NCBI RefSeq assembly: GCF_013116825.1
Contig: NZ_JABFNS010000028.1
Span: forward strand, 1-64,000
Direction of reading: 5' to 3'
Source of the DNA: Myxococcus xanthus
GTDB taxonomy: Bacteria; Myxococcota; Myxococcia; Myxococcales; Myxococcaceae
Length of the DNA stretch: 64,000 nt
Positions 19,980 through 28,307 of this stretch are shown here, piece after piece. The notes below the pieces were generated by a model. It was not told where the DNA came from. It made no database searches and worked only from the letters and a program-made list of their open reading frames with translations. Within the stretch, counting starts at the first letter, position 1. Each line of letters begins with the position of its first letter. A program made the position numbers and the translations under genes.

Positions 19980-21347
19980 TCAGCTCTTCGCGGAGGCCTG
20001 CTCCTCGCGGCCGTGCTCGCGCCCCAGCCCGTCGCGAGCCTCCGCGGCCTTGCCGTCCTTGGTGAGGCCAGACTTCACGCGCGACATCCGCACGCGGTCG
20101 ATGCGGGGGCCTTCCTTGGACGCCACGACGAACTGCCAGCCGCTGTAGGCGAAGCGCTCGCCCACGTCGGGCAGGTGGCCCGCCATGGAGGAGAGGAAGC
20201 CGCCCAGCGTGTCGAAGTCGCCTTCGGGCAAGGGGAAGCCGAACGTCTGGGTGAAGGTGTCCACCTCCAGCGCGGCGTCCACCATGAAGCTGCCGTCCGC
20301 CAGCTTCTCCACCTGCTTCTCCTCCACCTCGAACTCGTCGCCGATGTCGCCGACGATTTCGCGGAGGATGTCCTCCAGCGTCACCACACCCATGAAGCCG
20401 CCGTACTCGTCGACGACGATGGCCATGTGGATCTTCTGCTTCTGCATGTCCCGGAGCAGGTCGCCAATGGGCTTCATCCACGGCACGAAGTGCGCCGGGC
20501 GGATGATGTCCTGCAGGACGATGAGCTCGGGGTGCTGGAGCAGGGGGATGATGTCGCGCGCGTGCAGCACGCCGATGACGTGGTCCACGTCGTCCCGGTA
20601 CACAGGGATGCGGGAGTGGTTCTCCTCCGCCAGCAGGCGCAGCAGCTCGTCCGGGGTGATGGTGACGTCCACCGTCACCACCTCCGTGCGCGGCACCATG
20701 ACGTCGCGGCAGCGCTTGTCGGACAGCTCGAAGATGGAGCGGATGAGCTGCGGGGCGCTCTTGTCGACCTCGTTCTTCGCGGCCTGGGCGGCCAGCAGCT
20801 TCTCCAGCTCCTCCAGCGGAGGGGGTGGCGGCTCGAAGCGCAGCGTGCGGCCGAAGGTGCGCGCCATCAGGTTGAGCACCGCCATGGCCACGCGCATGGG
20901 CGGGTAGAGCACCGTCACCAGCAGCGAGGTGAAGCCCGACAGCCGCAGGGCCCAGCGCTCTGGGCTGCCGTTGGCCAGCCCGCGCATGGTGACTTCCATG
21001 AGCGTGGCCAGCACGCCCACCAGCAGCGCGCCCGCGGCGACGGTGGCCACCGGCAGCCACGCGGATTCGCCGTAGCGGCTGAAGTCCAGCATGCGCGGCG
21101 GGACGAAGGCACCAATGGCCGCGGCCTGGAAGCCGCTGAGCACCATGCCCAGGCGCAGCGCCGTGGCCACGGGTTCGCGGTCCGTCTTGTGGCGGAGGAC
21201 CCGGCGTGTCGCCCGGCCCGGCTGCGTGTTTGCCAGTTCCTGTGCTCGCAGGTCGGACACGCCGTAGAGCGCGGACTCCGAAGCGGCGACAAGGGCCCTG
21301 ACGAAACTCAGCGCCAGGCAGGCGACCCAGAGGGTCCAGGTAGGCAT
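19980..21347 (-). CDS. Hemolysin-family CNNM/CBS/CorC membrane protein
   Basis: A 455-residue transporter-like protein. An N-terminal DUF21 (CNNM) domain with about four membrane helices (residues 1-155) is followed by a pair of CBS domains (about 205-325: VMVPRTEVVTVD, HARDIIPLLQ, VVDEYGGFMGVVTLEDILREIVG) and a C-terminal CorC_HlyC domain (about 335-415). The family is linked to magnesium/cobalt efflux and to membrane repair; the name hemolysin is historical. All domains are intact. It is convergent with the lipoprotein gene and divergent from the CpaC-domain gene at 21402. Confidence 0.88.
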   Translation of the reverse strand: MPTWTLWVACLALSFVRALVAASESALYGVSDLRAQELANTQPGRATRRVLRHKTDREPVATALRLGMVLSGFQAAAIGAFVPPRMLDFSRYGESAWLPVATVAAGALLVGVLATLMEVTMRGLANGSPERWALRLSGFTSLLVTVLYPPMRVAMAVLNLMARTFGRTLRFEPPPPPLEELEKLLAAQAAKNEVDKSAPQLIRSIFELSDKRCRDVMVPRTEVVTVDVTITPDELLRLLAEENHSRIPVYRDDVDHVIGVLHARDIIPLLQHPELIVLQDIIRPAHFVPWMKPIGDLLRDMQKQKIHMAIVVDEYGGFMGVVTLEDILREIVGDIGDEFEVEEKQVEKLADGSFMVDAALEVDTFTQTFGFPLPEGDFDTLGGFLSSMAGHLPDVGERFAYSGWQFVVASKEGPRIDRVRMSRVKSGLTKDGKAAEARDGLGREHGREEQASAKS

Positions 21348-21401
21348 AGAGCCCTGTTCTTATCCCGTGCTAAGGGTCCACACCACTGCGCTGGAGCCCT
21401 G

Positions 21402-22181
21402 ATGTTCGCTCGCATGTACGCCGTTGGAGCACTCCTGGCCTTTCTCGTCCCGACGCTCGCACATGCGTGGCCGGTGGACCTGGTCGTCCCCCTGGAGCCC
21501 GGGAAGGAACGCTTCCACAAGCTCGACACCGTGGACTGGGTCCAGGTGGCGGACGCCTCCGTGGCGGACGCGGAGCTGCTGCCTGGGAGCAATGAACTGT
21601 TGCTCACCGGTCAGAAGGAGGGGCGGACGCTGCTCCTGCTGTACGCGGGGGGCCGCTTCGCCGTGTGGCGCCTCACGGTGGGCTCGCCGCCGCCGGAGGA
21701 CCCCGCGCCCCGGCTGGCCGCGGCCCGCAAGGCCTGCCCGGACCTGAACGCGACGAGCGGCGCGGAGCGCTCCCTCCGTGCTTCGGTGAAGGACTCCGCG
21801 TGCAGGTTGGCGCTGCTGGAGCTGCTGAAGACGGACGCCTTCGTGGCCCGGGAACTGGAGCTGACCTTCGAGCTCCCCGTCCTCCAGGAGCAGCTCACTT
21901 CACTGGGAGAGGGATTGAAGCCGCTGGGGCTGGAGGCTCGCTACAGCGGCGCGGGCGTGGTGGTGTCGGGCGCGGGCTCGCCGGAGGTGCACCGCAAGGC
22001 GCTGTGGGAGTTGTTCCACCGCTCCGTGGGCCGGGTGCCGCTGGACGACCAGATTCAGGAAGTGAAGCCGCCCGAGCCCACCGACGCCGGCACGCCGGAC
22101 GCGGCCACGCCCGCGGTGGAGGCGGAGCGTGAGATTCCGGTGGAGGTGCTGCCGCCGCCGAAGAAGTCACGCAAGCGCTGA
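21402..22181 (+). CDS. Secreted protein with CpaC/GspD-type N-terminal domain
   Basis: A 259-residue exported protein: signal MFARMYAVGALLAFLVPTLAHA, then a pilus-assembly N-terminal domain (about 25-90) with the characteristic run VVPLEPGKERFHKLD ... VADAELLPGSNELLLTGQKEG. The middle is helical with a Cys pair. The region near 170-225 resembles a small secretin-like N-domain, and the tail is Pro/Lys-rich (PPPKKSRKR). The secretin barrel itself is absent and no pilus genes are next to it, so the role is unclear. The much longer frame reaching back to 19887 is antisense to the CBS gene and not credible. The start is ATG 21402. Confidence 0.75.
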   Translation: MFARMYAVGALLAFLVPTLAHAWPVDLVVPLEPGKERFHKLDTVDWVQVADASVADAELLPGSNELLLTGQKEGRTLLLLYAGGRFAVWRLTVGSPPPEDPAPRLAAARKACPDLNATSGAERSLRASVKDSACRLALLELLKTDAFVARELELTFELPVLQEQLTSLGEGLKPLGLEARYSGAGVVVSGAGSPEVHRKALWELFHRSVGRVPLDDQIQEVKPPEPTDAGTPDAATPAVEAEREIPVEVLPPPKKSRKR

Positions 22182-22284
22182 GGGCTTCGGCTTGGCGTGT
22201 CGCGGGCTTGCGGTATGACGGGGGGCTCCCTCTTTCGCCCGCGCGCCGCAGCCGGCCGCGGCCGCTTCTTCGTGGAGGAGCCCG

Positions 22285-23286
22285 ATGCGTTTGGCAGTCC
22301 GGTTGACCGCGCAGGCGTGGGTGTCGAGCCTGGCGCTGCTGATGCCCCTGGTGGCGTCCGCGCAGTTCGATGACGTGGATGCCTTTCCGGCCTCCGAGCC
22401 CGAGCGCGGCTGTCCGAAGCGCCCGGACGTGGTGCCCTTCACGGCGCGCAACCTGGTGGGGCTGACGGGCTCCGGCTGGCTGGCGCACCAGGCCATCATC
22501 CCGGAGTCGAAGGACCGCTTCTTCTTGGAGAGCGAGCGGGAGCGCTCCGGCGTGAAGCTGGTGCCAGAGGATGTGGACGTCCGGAAGCTGGGCGCGCCGG
22601 ACCCGTCCGTGCCCTTGTGGGTGTTCGGCAAGGCGGATTCGGCGGCCTGCCGCGCGGTGCCCGTGGTGTGGTGGGCGGTGCGGATGGGGACGGACGCGGA
22701 CCGCAAGACGTACCTCATGTCCGAGCTACAGGTGGACTGCGACGTGCTGCCCCCGGGCCGGCTGTCGGGCACGCCGGTGGCGCTGCGCCAGAAGGACGCG
22801 CCCACAGGCTGCAAGCTGCGCCGCGCCGACGACAACTCCACCAGCGAGGAGGGCCGGGGGCTGCCCCTGGAGTTGTCGGACGTGATTCCCGAGCGCGCGT
22901 CGTGCGAGGCCCCGGAGTGCCAGCGCAAGTGGGAGATCTTCAGCAGCCGGTGGGATGACGGCAGCGCTGTGTTCGACATCGCCGTGTCGTGGATGAAGCG
23001 CGACGGGAAGAAGGACCCCTGCGAGTGGGCCACGGAGGACCACACCGCGCTGCTGCTCCGGCCGGCCGGGGCGCTGGCGCCGCTTCCGATGCGCTCAGGC
23101 GGGGCCTTCTTCGGCGGGCTCTATGACAGCACCGGGCTGCGCACGGTTCTCAGCCGCGAACTGGGCGTGCTCAACGTCCACGACGCTGGCAAGCCCAAGG
23201 CGGCGCCGAAGGCGGTGCGCTACGGCAGCCCCACGGAAGAGGAGCTGGCGTACGCGAAGCGCACGTTGTCACCGTGCAAGAAGTAG
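22285..23286 (+). CDS. Secreted hypothetical protein, 333 aa
   Basis: GTGGAGGAG precedes ATG 22285 by a few bases. The protein has a Sec signal ending LVASAQ (about 27). The mature part is Cys-rich (about eight Cys: GCPKRPD, AACRAVP, QVDCDVL, TGCKLRR, ASCEAPEC, PCEWATED, SPCKK) and mostly beta, with a Trp-rich middle (PVVWWAVRMG). It looks like a disulfide-stabilised periplasmic or extracellular protein. No family recognised. It lies directly before the secretion cassette but its base composition is like the core genome, so I do not count it in that cassette. Confidence 0.68.
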   Translation: MRLAVRLTAQAWVSSLALLMPLVASAQFDDVDAFPASEPERGCPKRPDVVPFTARNLVGLTGSGWLAHQAIIPESKDRFFLESERERSGVKLVPEDVDVRKLGAPDPSVPLWVFGKADSAACRAVPVVWWAVRMGTDADRKTYLMSELQVDCDVLPPGRLSGTPVALRQKDAPTGCKLRRADDNSTSEEGRGLPLELSDVIPERASCEAPECQRKWEIFSSRWDDGSAVFDIAVSWMKRDGKKDPCEWATEDHTALLLRPAGALAPLPMRSGGAFFGGLYDSTGLRTVLSRELGVLNVHDAGKPKAAPKAVRYGSPTEEELAYAKRTLSPCKK

Positions 23287-23359
23287 GGGCGTCGGGTTGA
23301 GTCCCTGAATCGAACCGGGGGATGATGCCCTCTCCTGTGTTCTGGGAAGGGGGGGCGCC

Positions 23360-23824
23360 ATGGCCAATACGGTCGGTGTCAACAAGATGTCCGTGGTGAC
23401 CAAGGACTCCAACGGCGTGTCCGTGGCGTTTCCGGATGTCTGCAAGACGCCCAGCCCGGCGGGCCCCATTCCGCTGCCGTACCCGAACGTGGCGCGCTCC
23501 GCCGATACCGCCCAGGGCAGCAAGACGGTCGCGGTAGAGGGGAACCCCCTGTGCGTGAAGGACTCCAACTTCAGCACCAGCACGGGGGATGAGGCCGGAA
23601 CGGCGGGGGGCGGAGTGGTCTCTGGCAAGACCCAGGGCAAGGCCGAGTTCGTCAACTTCTCCTTCGACGTCCAGGTCGAGGGAAAGAACGTAGCGAGGGC
23701 CCTCGACCTGATGCTGCACAACGACAAGAACACGCCTCCGTTCCCGCTGATGCAGCCACCAGTGATGGCGGCCGGCCAGGGCTCGGGCAAGTGCAACTGC
23801 CTGGTCTGCGAAAAAGAGATGTAG
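23360..23824 (+). CDS. PAAR-like DUF4150 spike protein
   Basis: A 154-residue PAAR-like protein of the DUF4150 family. It starts MANTVGVNKMSVVTKDSNG and contains the family hallmarks FPDVCKTPSP, IPLPYPN and the central KTVAVEGNPLCVKDSNFSTSTGDEAG beta-repeats. The C-terminal CNCLVCEKEM supplies thiol ligands. Such proteins cap the VgrG spike of type VI secretion systems and carry an effector. ATG 23360 is preceded by GGGAAGGGG. It heads a tightly packed cassette ending in a nuclease toxin and immunity genes, so it probably delivers that toxin. Confidence 0.85.
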   Translation: MANTVGVNKMSVVTKDSNGVSVAFPDVCKTPSPAGPIPLPYPNVARSADTAQGSKTVAVEGNPLCVKDSNFSTSTGDEAGTAGGGVVSGKTQGKAEFVNFSFDVQVEGKNVARALDLMLHNDKNTPPFPLMQPPVMAAGQGSGKCNCLVCEKEM

Positions 23825-23843
23825 CGCGAGGGGGCGAAATCCC

Positions 23844-24380
23844 ATGGCCTCACACGAACAGGACGCCGGGCGCCCGCCTTCTCAGGTGGAGGAGCCCATC
23901 CTGGGAAACCTCATTGGCCGGGTCGTCGGACGGGGGCGAATGGGCACGGTGCAGGTGGACTTCGAGGGCAACCACCATGGGCCGCTGGAGGCCCGGCTCG
24001 CGGTCGCGGTGGATGAGGCCACGCTGCTTCGGGCGATAGAGGCGCGGCAGGAGGCGGTGCTCTGTTTCGAGCGGGGCACACCGACGTGCCCCATCGTGCT
24101 CGGTTTGCTCCAGCCGCGCAGTGAGACGCCCCTCCTGGATGCCATGCTCGAAGCTCCTGATGGCGAGCGCGAGGATGGAGAGGTCGCCATCGTCGCCAAC
24201 GGTCAGCGAGTCCCCATCGAGGGGCTTCTGGACGGCGCGACCGAGGAGCTCGAGCTTCGCTGCGGCAGGTCCAGCCTGGTCCTGCGGCGCAATGGTCAGA
24301 TTCTGCTTCGGGGTGAGCATGTGCTCGTCGACGCGGGCCAGGTGCTGCGCCTTCGTGGCGGCAAGACGCAGATCAACTAG
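23844..24380 (+). CDS. DUF6484-type protein of the PAAR cassette
   Basis: A 178-residue soluble protein, 19 bases after the PAAR-like gene. Residues 15-95 form a beta-rich domain (ILGNLIGRVVGRGRMGTVQVDF ... CPIVLGLLQP), and the C-terminal half has beta-strand repeats (IVANGQRVPIEG, LVLRRNGQILLRGEHVLV) like the stacked beta-helix strands of VgrG tails. I recall this family beside DUF4150 genes in myxobacteria. It likely acts as a spike adaptor or chaperone. The family name rests on my pattern recognition, not a search. Confidence 0.65.
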   Translation: MASHEQDAGRPPSQVEEPILGNLIGRVVGRGRMGTVQVDFEGNHHGPLEARLAVAVDEATLLRAIEARQEAVLCFERGTPTCPIVLGLLQPRSETPLLDAMLEAPDGEREDGEVAIVANGQRVPIEGLLDGATEELELRCGRSSLVLRRNGQILLRGEHVLVDAGQVLRLRGGKTQIN

Positions 24381-24397
24381 ACAGGGGGCATGACGTG

Positions 24398-25720
24398 ATG
24401 AACCCGTTGCCCCGGCACCTCTCGCTCCCCATCTCCTGGGAGATGCTGGCGTCACACCTCGACGAGGCGGGATTCCTGTGGCGGCAGTGGAAGCGTGCCC
24501 TCGTGGCGTCGGACCATGTCCTCGATGACGTCGCTGGGGTGGAGGCGCGACTCCTCGCCCATGTGGACGCGCTCGTGCTCGCGGGGCGCAAGGCCGCGAT
24601 GAGGCTGCTCGTTCCCGCCCTGGCCGAAGCGGACGAGCCTGGGAGGGTGGAGTGCGCCGCGCTCGGGCTGCTGCTTCAGGAAGACGCCCTGGATGCGGCT
24701 GTGCGGAGTGTCCTCGAGGTGCTCCAGGCGGGGGAGGAGGGCCCGTGCGCGGGCATCCAGGCCGCGCTCCTCTGTGTCGGCGGACGGGGGCTGGAGTCAT
24801 GGCTGCGGCCCATGGTCGACGCATCGCCTTCACCTGGAAGGCTCGCGACACTGCTGGAGATTTTGGGAGCGTGGCGAGTGGACCCTGGGCCGGCGCTGGA
24901 GGCGTCGCTCATGCATGAGTCCGCCCAGGTGCGGGCCGCCGCGTTTCGCTGCCTGCGCTCCTGGCCCGCCCGGTTGTCCGAATCCACGCTGGAATTGGGA
25001 CTGCGCTCATCCTCCGCCGAGGTTTCTGGCGCTGCTCTGGAGGCAGGGCTGTTGGCGGGAAGTCGACTGGCGTGGTGGGAATGCCGCCGTCAGGTCCTGA
25101 AGGGCGGGCCGCACCGTCAGATGGCCTTGCGAGCGCTGGCCGTGGCGGGTGGGCCGGACGCCCAGAAGTTGCTGTTTGAGGGGCTGGGAGACGCTGCCCG
25201 AGGGACGGAGACCTTGAGGGTGGTCGGCCTGGTGGGGACGGTCGAGACTGCTCGGGCCTGCCTGGAGGCGATGCGCGAGCCGCCATGGGCGCGCCTGGCG
25301 GCGGAGTCGTTCTCGCTGGTGACCGGCATGGAGGTTCCCGCGGTGGCTCCGGGCGTGGAGTCGGGCGACGAGGAGGCGGCCGTGGAGTTCGCGCCGGAAG
25401 CAGACCTCCCGCTGCCGGATGTGCCCCGTGTGGAGGCGTGGTGGGCCGAGCACGCCCCCCGGTTCAAGCCAACGGTGCGCTACGTGCGGGGACGGCCTTT
25501 GGGGCAGGAGTCGCTGCTCGACGCGTTACGAGAAGGGTCGATGTATCGCCGCCGGTCGCTCTGGTGGGCTGTGGCCCTGCGGACCCGGGGCGCACTGGGG
25601 TTGGGCGTGGGCGCTTGGACACGAACCCAGCGCGCTGAAGAGGATGCCGCGAGGCGCCTGCCGCCAGCGCGTTTTGCCCAGTCGCTAGAGGGAGGCCTGG
25701 GCGCGTGGGGTGGGGCATGA
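24398..25720 (+). CDS. TIGR02270-like protein of the PAAR cassette
   Basis: A 440-residue soluble protein, mostly alpha-helical. The N-terminal domain (1-110) contains AGFLWRQWKRALVASDHVLDDV, a motif typical of this type-VI-associated family. The rest is HEAT-like helical repeats (LFEGLGDAARGTETLRVVGLVGTVETARACLEAM). The C-terminus carries RRSLWWAVALRTRG. GTG 24395 directly precedes ATG 24398. The stop overlaps the next start as ATGA. The family is found beside PAAR-like and VgrG genes, where a loading or adaptor role is suspected but not shown. Confidence 0.65.
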   Translation: MNPLPRHLSLPISWEMLASHLDEAGFLWRQWKRALVASDHVLDDVAGVEARLLAHVDALVLAGRKAAMRLLVPALAEADEPGRVECAALGLLLQEDALDAAVRSVLEVLQAGEEGPCAGIQAALLCVGGRGLESWLRPMVDASPSPGRLATLLEILGAWRVDPGPALEASLMHESAQVRAAAFRCLRSWPARLSESTLELGLRSSSAEVSGAALEAGLLAGSRLAWWECRRQVLKGGPHRQMALRALAVAGGPDAQKLLFEGLGDAARGTETLRVVGLVGTVETARACLEAMREPPWARLAAESFSLVTGMEVPAVAPGVESGDEEAAVEFAPEADLPLPDVPRVEAWWAEHAPRFKPTVRYVRGRPLGQESLLDALREGSMYRRRSLWWAVALRTRGALGLGVGAWTRTQRAEEDAARRLPPARFAQSLEGGLGAWGGA

Positions 25721-26835
25721 AGGTGTTCGTCGAGGCCCTGGGGATGGCTTCATGCCTGGGGCCGGTGATTCCCGCCTGCGCTGCGTTCCGGGCCAATCTG
25801 CTGCGCCCCTCGCCGTCTCCCGACGTGGACGTCGCCCACCCCGGTGATGAGGCACCTCGGCCCGTGACAATCTGTGCGCTCCCGGTGGCGACGTTTGGGT
25901 TTTCGGGCGTCGGTCGGCTGGTGGCGTTGGCGTGCGAGGTGCTCAAGGATGTGGGCACTCGCGTGGACCTGCGGGGCCTCGGGCCGGAGACCGGCGTCTA
26001 TCTGGCGCTGCCGGACCCGTGGGAGCGAGGCCTGGACCTGGGCGAGCCGGATGCCACGGAGGCGCTGCGAGTGGAGGCGCTGGGGCGTCGTGTGTTGGAG
26101 GCGAGTCTGCGGAACATGGGCCTGGAATGGCCCGGGCCCAGGCGCTTCTTTGCCGGTGGGCACGTGGCCTTCGCGAGGGCTCTGCATGCGGCCCAGGCGG
26201 CGCTGCAGAACGGCGGGCTTCGCTCGTGCCTGGTGATGGGGGTGGACTGCCTGGTCGAAGAGGCGACGCTCCATGCGCTGGCGGATGGACGACGGTTGAA
26301 GACGCCGGAGCAGCCCGTGGGCTTGACGCCTGGGGAAGCGGGCGCGGCCTTGTTGCTGACCACCGAGGGACCCGCGCAACGTTCGACGGGCGCGCCCCAA
26401 GTGATGCTGCACGCGGTGCGGCTCGGAGAAGAGCCGCACCCGAGAGGCTCAGACACGCCATCGGATGGGCGGGCCCTGGCGGCATGTGCCGAGGAGGTGC
26501 TCGCAGCCGCGGGGGCCCTTCGTGCCCGGCCGCTCCTGGTGAGTGACCACAACGGAGAAGAGGGGAAGGCGCGAGAGTGGGGGATGGTGTTGCTGCACCT
26601 GCGGGCGTTGGACGCCTCACTGGGGGGACTTCCGGCCTGGTATCCCTCCATCGGCTTTGGGGACGTGGGGGCCGCGATGGGCGCGGTCAGCGCTTGTGTC
26701 GCGGTCAGGGGGCTGCAACGCGGCGATGCGCCTTCCTCCGTGAGCCTTGTCTTCGCCAGCGCGGACGATTCCGGCCGAGGCGCCGTCTTGATAGGAACCA
26801 CTGCTGCGCATCCGTCCAGAGGAGCTCTGCCATGA
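25717..26835 (+). CDS. Thiolase-fold (ketoacyl-synthase-like) protein lacking catalytic residues
   Basis: A 372-residue protein resembling a beta-ketoacyl synthase: LRSCLVMGVDCLVEE, TPGEAGAALLLT (the GEGA-type loop) and IGFGDVGAAMGAVSA (the NIGH-type loop) lie in the expected order. Where the nucleophile motif DTACSS should be, about 40 residues before the VMGVD strand end, the sequence reads AGGHVAFARALHAAQ with no Cys. The second catalytic His becomes Asp (GFGD). It is probably a non-catalytic structural relative used as an adaptor in the cassette. It is linked by ATGA overlaps on both sides, so it is expressed with the toxin. Confidence 0.7.
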   Translation: MKVFVEALGMASCLGPVIPACAAFRANLLRPSPSPDVDVAHPGDEAPRPVTICALPVATFGFSGVGRLVALACEVLKDVGTRVDLRGLGPETGVYLALPDPWERGLDLGEPDATEALRVEALGRRVLEASLRNMGLEWPGPRRFFAGGHVAFARALHAAQAALQNGGLRSCLVMGVDCLVEEATLHALADGRRLKTPEQPVGLTPGEAGAALLLTTEGPAQRSTGAPQVMLHAVRLGEEPHPRGSDTPSDGRALAACAEEVLAAAGALRARPLLVSDHNGEEGKAREWGMVLLHLRALDASLGGLPAWYPSIGFGDVGAAMGAVSACVAVRGLQRGDAPSSVSLVFASADDSGRGAVLIGTTAAHPSRGALP

Positions 26836-27698
26836 CCACCGGTGACACCCGGCACAATCCCAATACGGAAATGGCCCGCAGGCTCAATGGCATCTACAAG
26901 CGCAACCTGGCTCGGAAGGAATCCGCCCGGGCCGCGGTCAAGGAGGAGGCGAAGAAGAGCAAGCCGAAGAAGAAGGCGGAGCCCGCTCCTGACGGACATC
27001 TGGACCCCAACGCGCCGTTGAATGGGGTGCTGGCCAAGGGCGATAACTATGCTCGCCGCGGCTACACCTACCTCAAGGCCCAGGACGGCCGGGGGGTGTA
27101 CCGCAACTTCGACCATGCGCACCTGAGCGAAGTCCGGGACATGGTGAAGGAGCGGGCGGAGTTTCCAGGGGGGCCGAAGGAGAACTTCAACCCCACGTAC
27201 ACCCAGCAGCATCCGTACGCCTGGGAAGCTCACCACATGCTGCCGGGCTCGGCCTTCTATTACATGATGAAGGACGGCAAGCCGGCCTTCACGTACAAGC
27301 AGATTCGGCTGTTGTTGATGTCCGAGTACAACATCAACCACGGGCACAACATCATCAATCTTCCCGCCGAGGACTGGGCCGTCCCGGTCCATTCCCTCAT
27401 CTGCCATCCGAGCGACCACGAGTCCTACACGATGCGGGTCATGGATGAGATGCGGAAGGTGGCCAAGCGTCTCCAGGACGTCATTGATTCGGGTGAGCCT
27501 CACGGAGATCTTCCCGAGTCTGCTTTTGCCGCTCTGAAGAAGCTTGAAGAGCAGTTTTGGAATTTCCTGGTCAGGCTGAGCCGGCAAGTAGTGGCGGCCA
27601 AGGTCGCGGGTGTGCGGTATGTTGGCGCGGGCGCCGAGCATGTTCGATATGCTAACAAGGATGGTTCGGCCCACTATGAGTGGGGAAGTCTCTGGTAG
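26832..27698 (+). CDS. AHH-family nuclease toxin
   Basis: A 288-residue protein. The N-terminal 75 residues are basic and Lys-rich. The C-terminal part (from about 125) is an AHH domain of the HNH/EndoVII nuclease superfamily: WEAHHMLPGSAFYY carries the AHH triad that gives the family its name, followed by NINHGHNIINLP and HSLICHPSDHESY with further conserved histidines. The likely action is DNA or RNA cleavage in a competitor after delivery by the PAAR-like spike. The start ATG 26832 overlaps the previous stop (ATGA). GC content begins to fall within this gene, typical of exchangeable toxin ends. Immunity genes follow directly. Confidence 0.8.
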   Translation: MTTGDTRHNPNTEMARRLNGIYKRNLARKESARAAVKEEAKKSKPKKKAEPAPDGHLDPNAPLNGVLAKGDNYARRGYTYLKAQDGRGVYRNFDHAHLSEVRDMVKERAEFPGGPKENFNPTYTQQHPYAWEAHHMLPGSAFYYMMKDGKPAFTYKQIRLLLMSEYNINHGHNIINLPAEDWAVPVHSLICHPSDHESYTMRVMDEMRKVAKRLQDVIDSGEPHGDLPESAFAALKKLEEQFWNFLVRLSRQVVAAKVAGVRYVGAGAEHVRYANKDGSAHYEWGSLW

Positions 27699-27710
27699 AA
27701 AGGTGAATGT

Positions 27711-28295
27711 GTGAGTTATTGGGTTCTCAAGGCCGAGTCGGCGGATGGTGCAGTCATTGATGCACTGCCCGAGGGTAGCCCTACCAACTGGAAGTTCAGT
27801 CGGGGGGAGCCGCTTGCGCGACAGTTCCCAGCCGGGGGGAAGGTGTCGTTTTCGGACCACTTCCCGGACCGACGCAAGCTCTACGACTTCGTGCGAAACA
27901 CCGTGGGTGTCTTGCTGGTGTCATCACGTGTGAAGCAGGTGCTGGAAGACTTGCAAGTCCATAATGCGGAGTTCCTTCCGGTTACCATGTGTGATCATCA
28001 GTGGAGTCCAGTCGCCGAGGGGTACGGAATCCTCAATGTGCTGGGCTCTCAGGACGTCATTGACTTGGAAAGGTCAGATTGTGACATTGACCCAATAACG
28101 AAGAAGGAAGTGACCCGGGTCGGCAATCTCGTTTTGACTCAAGGGAAGATCGATCCGAAAGCCGACATCTTCCGCGCCCGCAACATGATGGAACTTGTTC
28201 TTGTCTCGGAGCGGGTCAAGATTTCCTTTGAACAGGCTGGCTTGACGGGCTTCAAGCTTCATGTTGCCGAAGGTTTCGACGACATGTTCGCCTGA
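27711..28295 (+). CDS. Imm11-family immunity protein, copy 1
   Basis: A 194-residue protein starting at GTG 27711, 12 bases after the toxin stop. It has the Imm11 (DUF1629) layout: SYWVLKAE start, FSDHFPDRRKLYDFVRNT, VSPVAEGYGILNVL-like core (QWSPVAEGYGILNVLG) and a PKADIFRARNMMELVLVSERV segment ending GLTGF. Such proteins neutralise polymorphic toxins, here presumably the AHH nuclease. It is nearly identical to copy 2 over its first 121 residues (about five differences) but differs at about 26 of the last 73. The 60 bases 28081-28140 are 50% GC by hand count, far below neighbouring genes. Confidence 0.8.
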   Translation: MSYWVLKAESADGAVIDALPEGSPTNWKFSRGEPLARQFPAGGKVSFSDHFPDRRKLYDFVRNTVGVLLVSSRVKQVLEDLQVHNAEFLPVTMCDHQWSPVAEGYGILNVLGSQDVIDLERSDCDIDPITKKEVTRVGNLVLTQGKIDPKADIFRARNMMELVLVSERVKISFEQAGLTGFKLHVAEGFDDMFA

Positions 28296-28307
28296 GTGTT
28301 CTCTGTG

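Noticed and set aside
19887-21401. A 764-codon plus-strand frame running into the CpaC-domain gene.
   Set aside because: Its first 505 codons are antisense to the well-supported CBS/CorC gene. The real start is ATG 21402 with a signal peptide.
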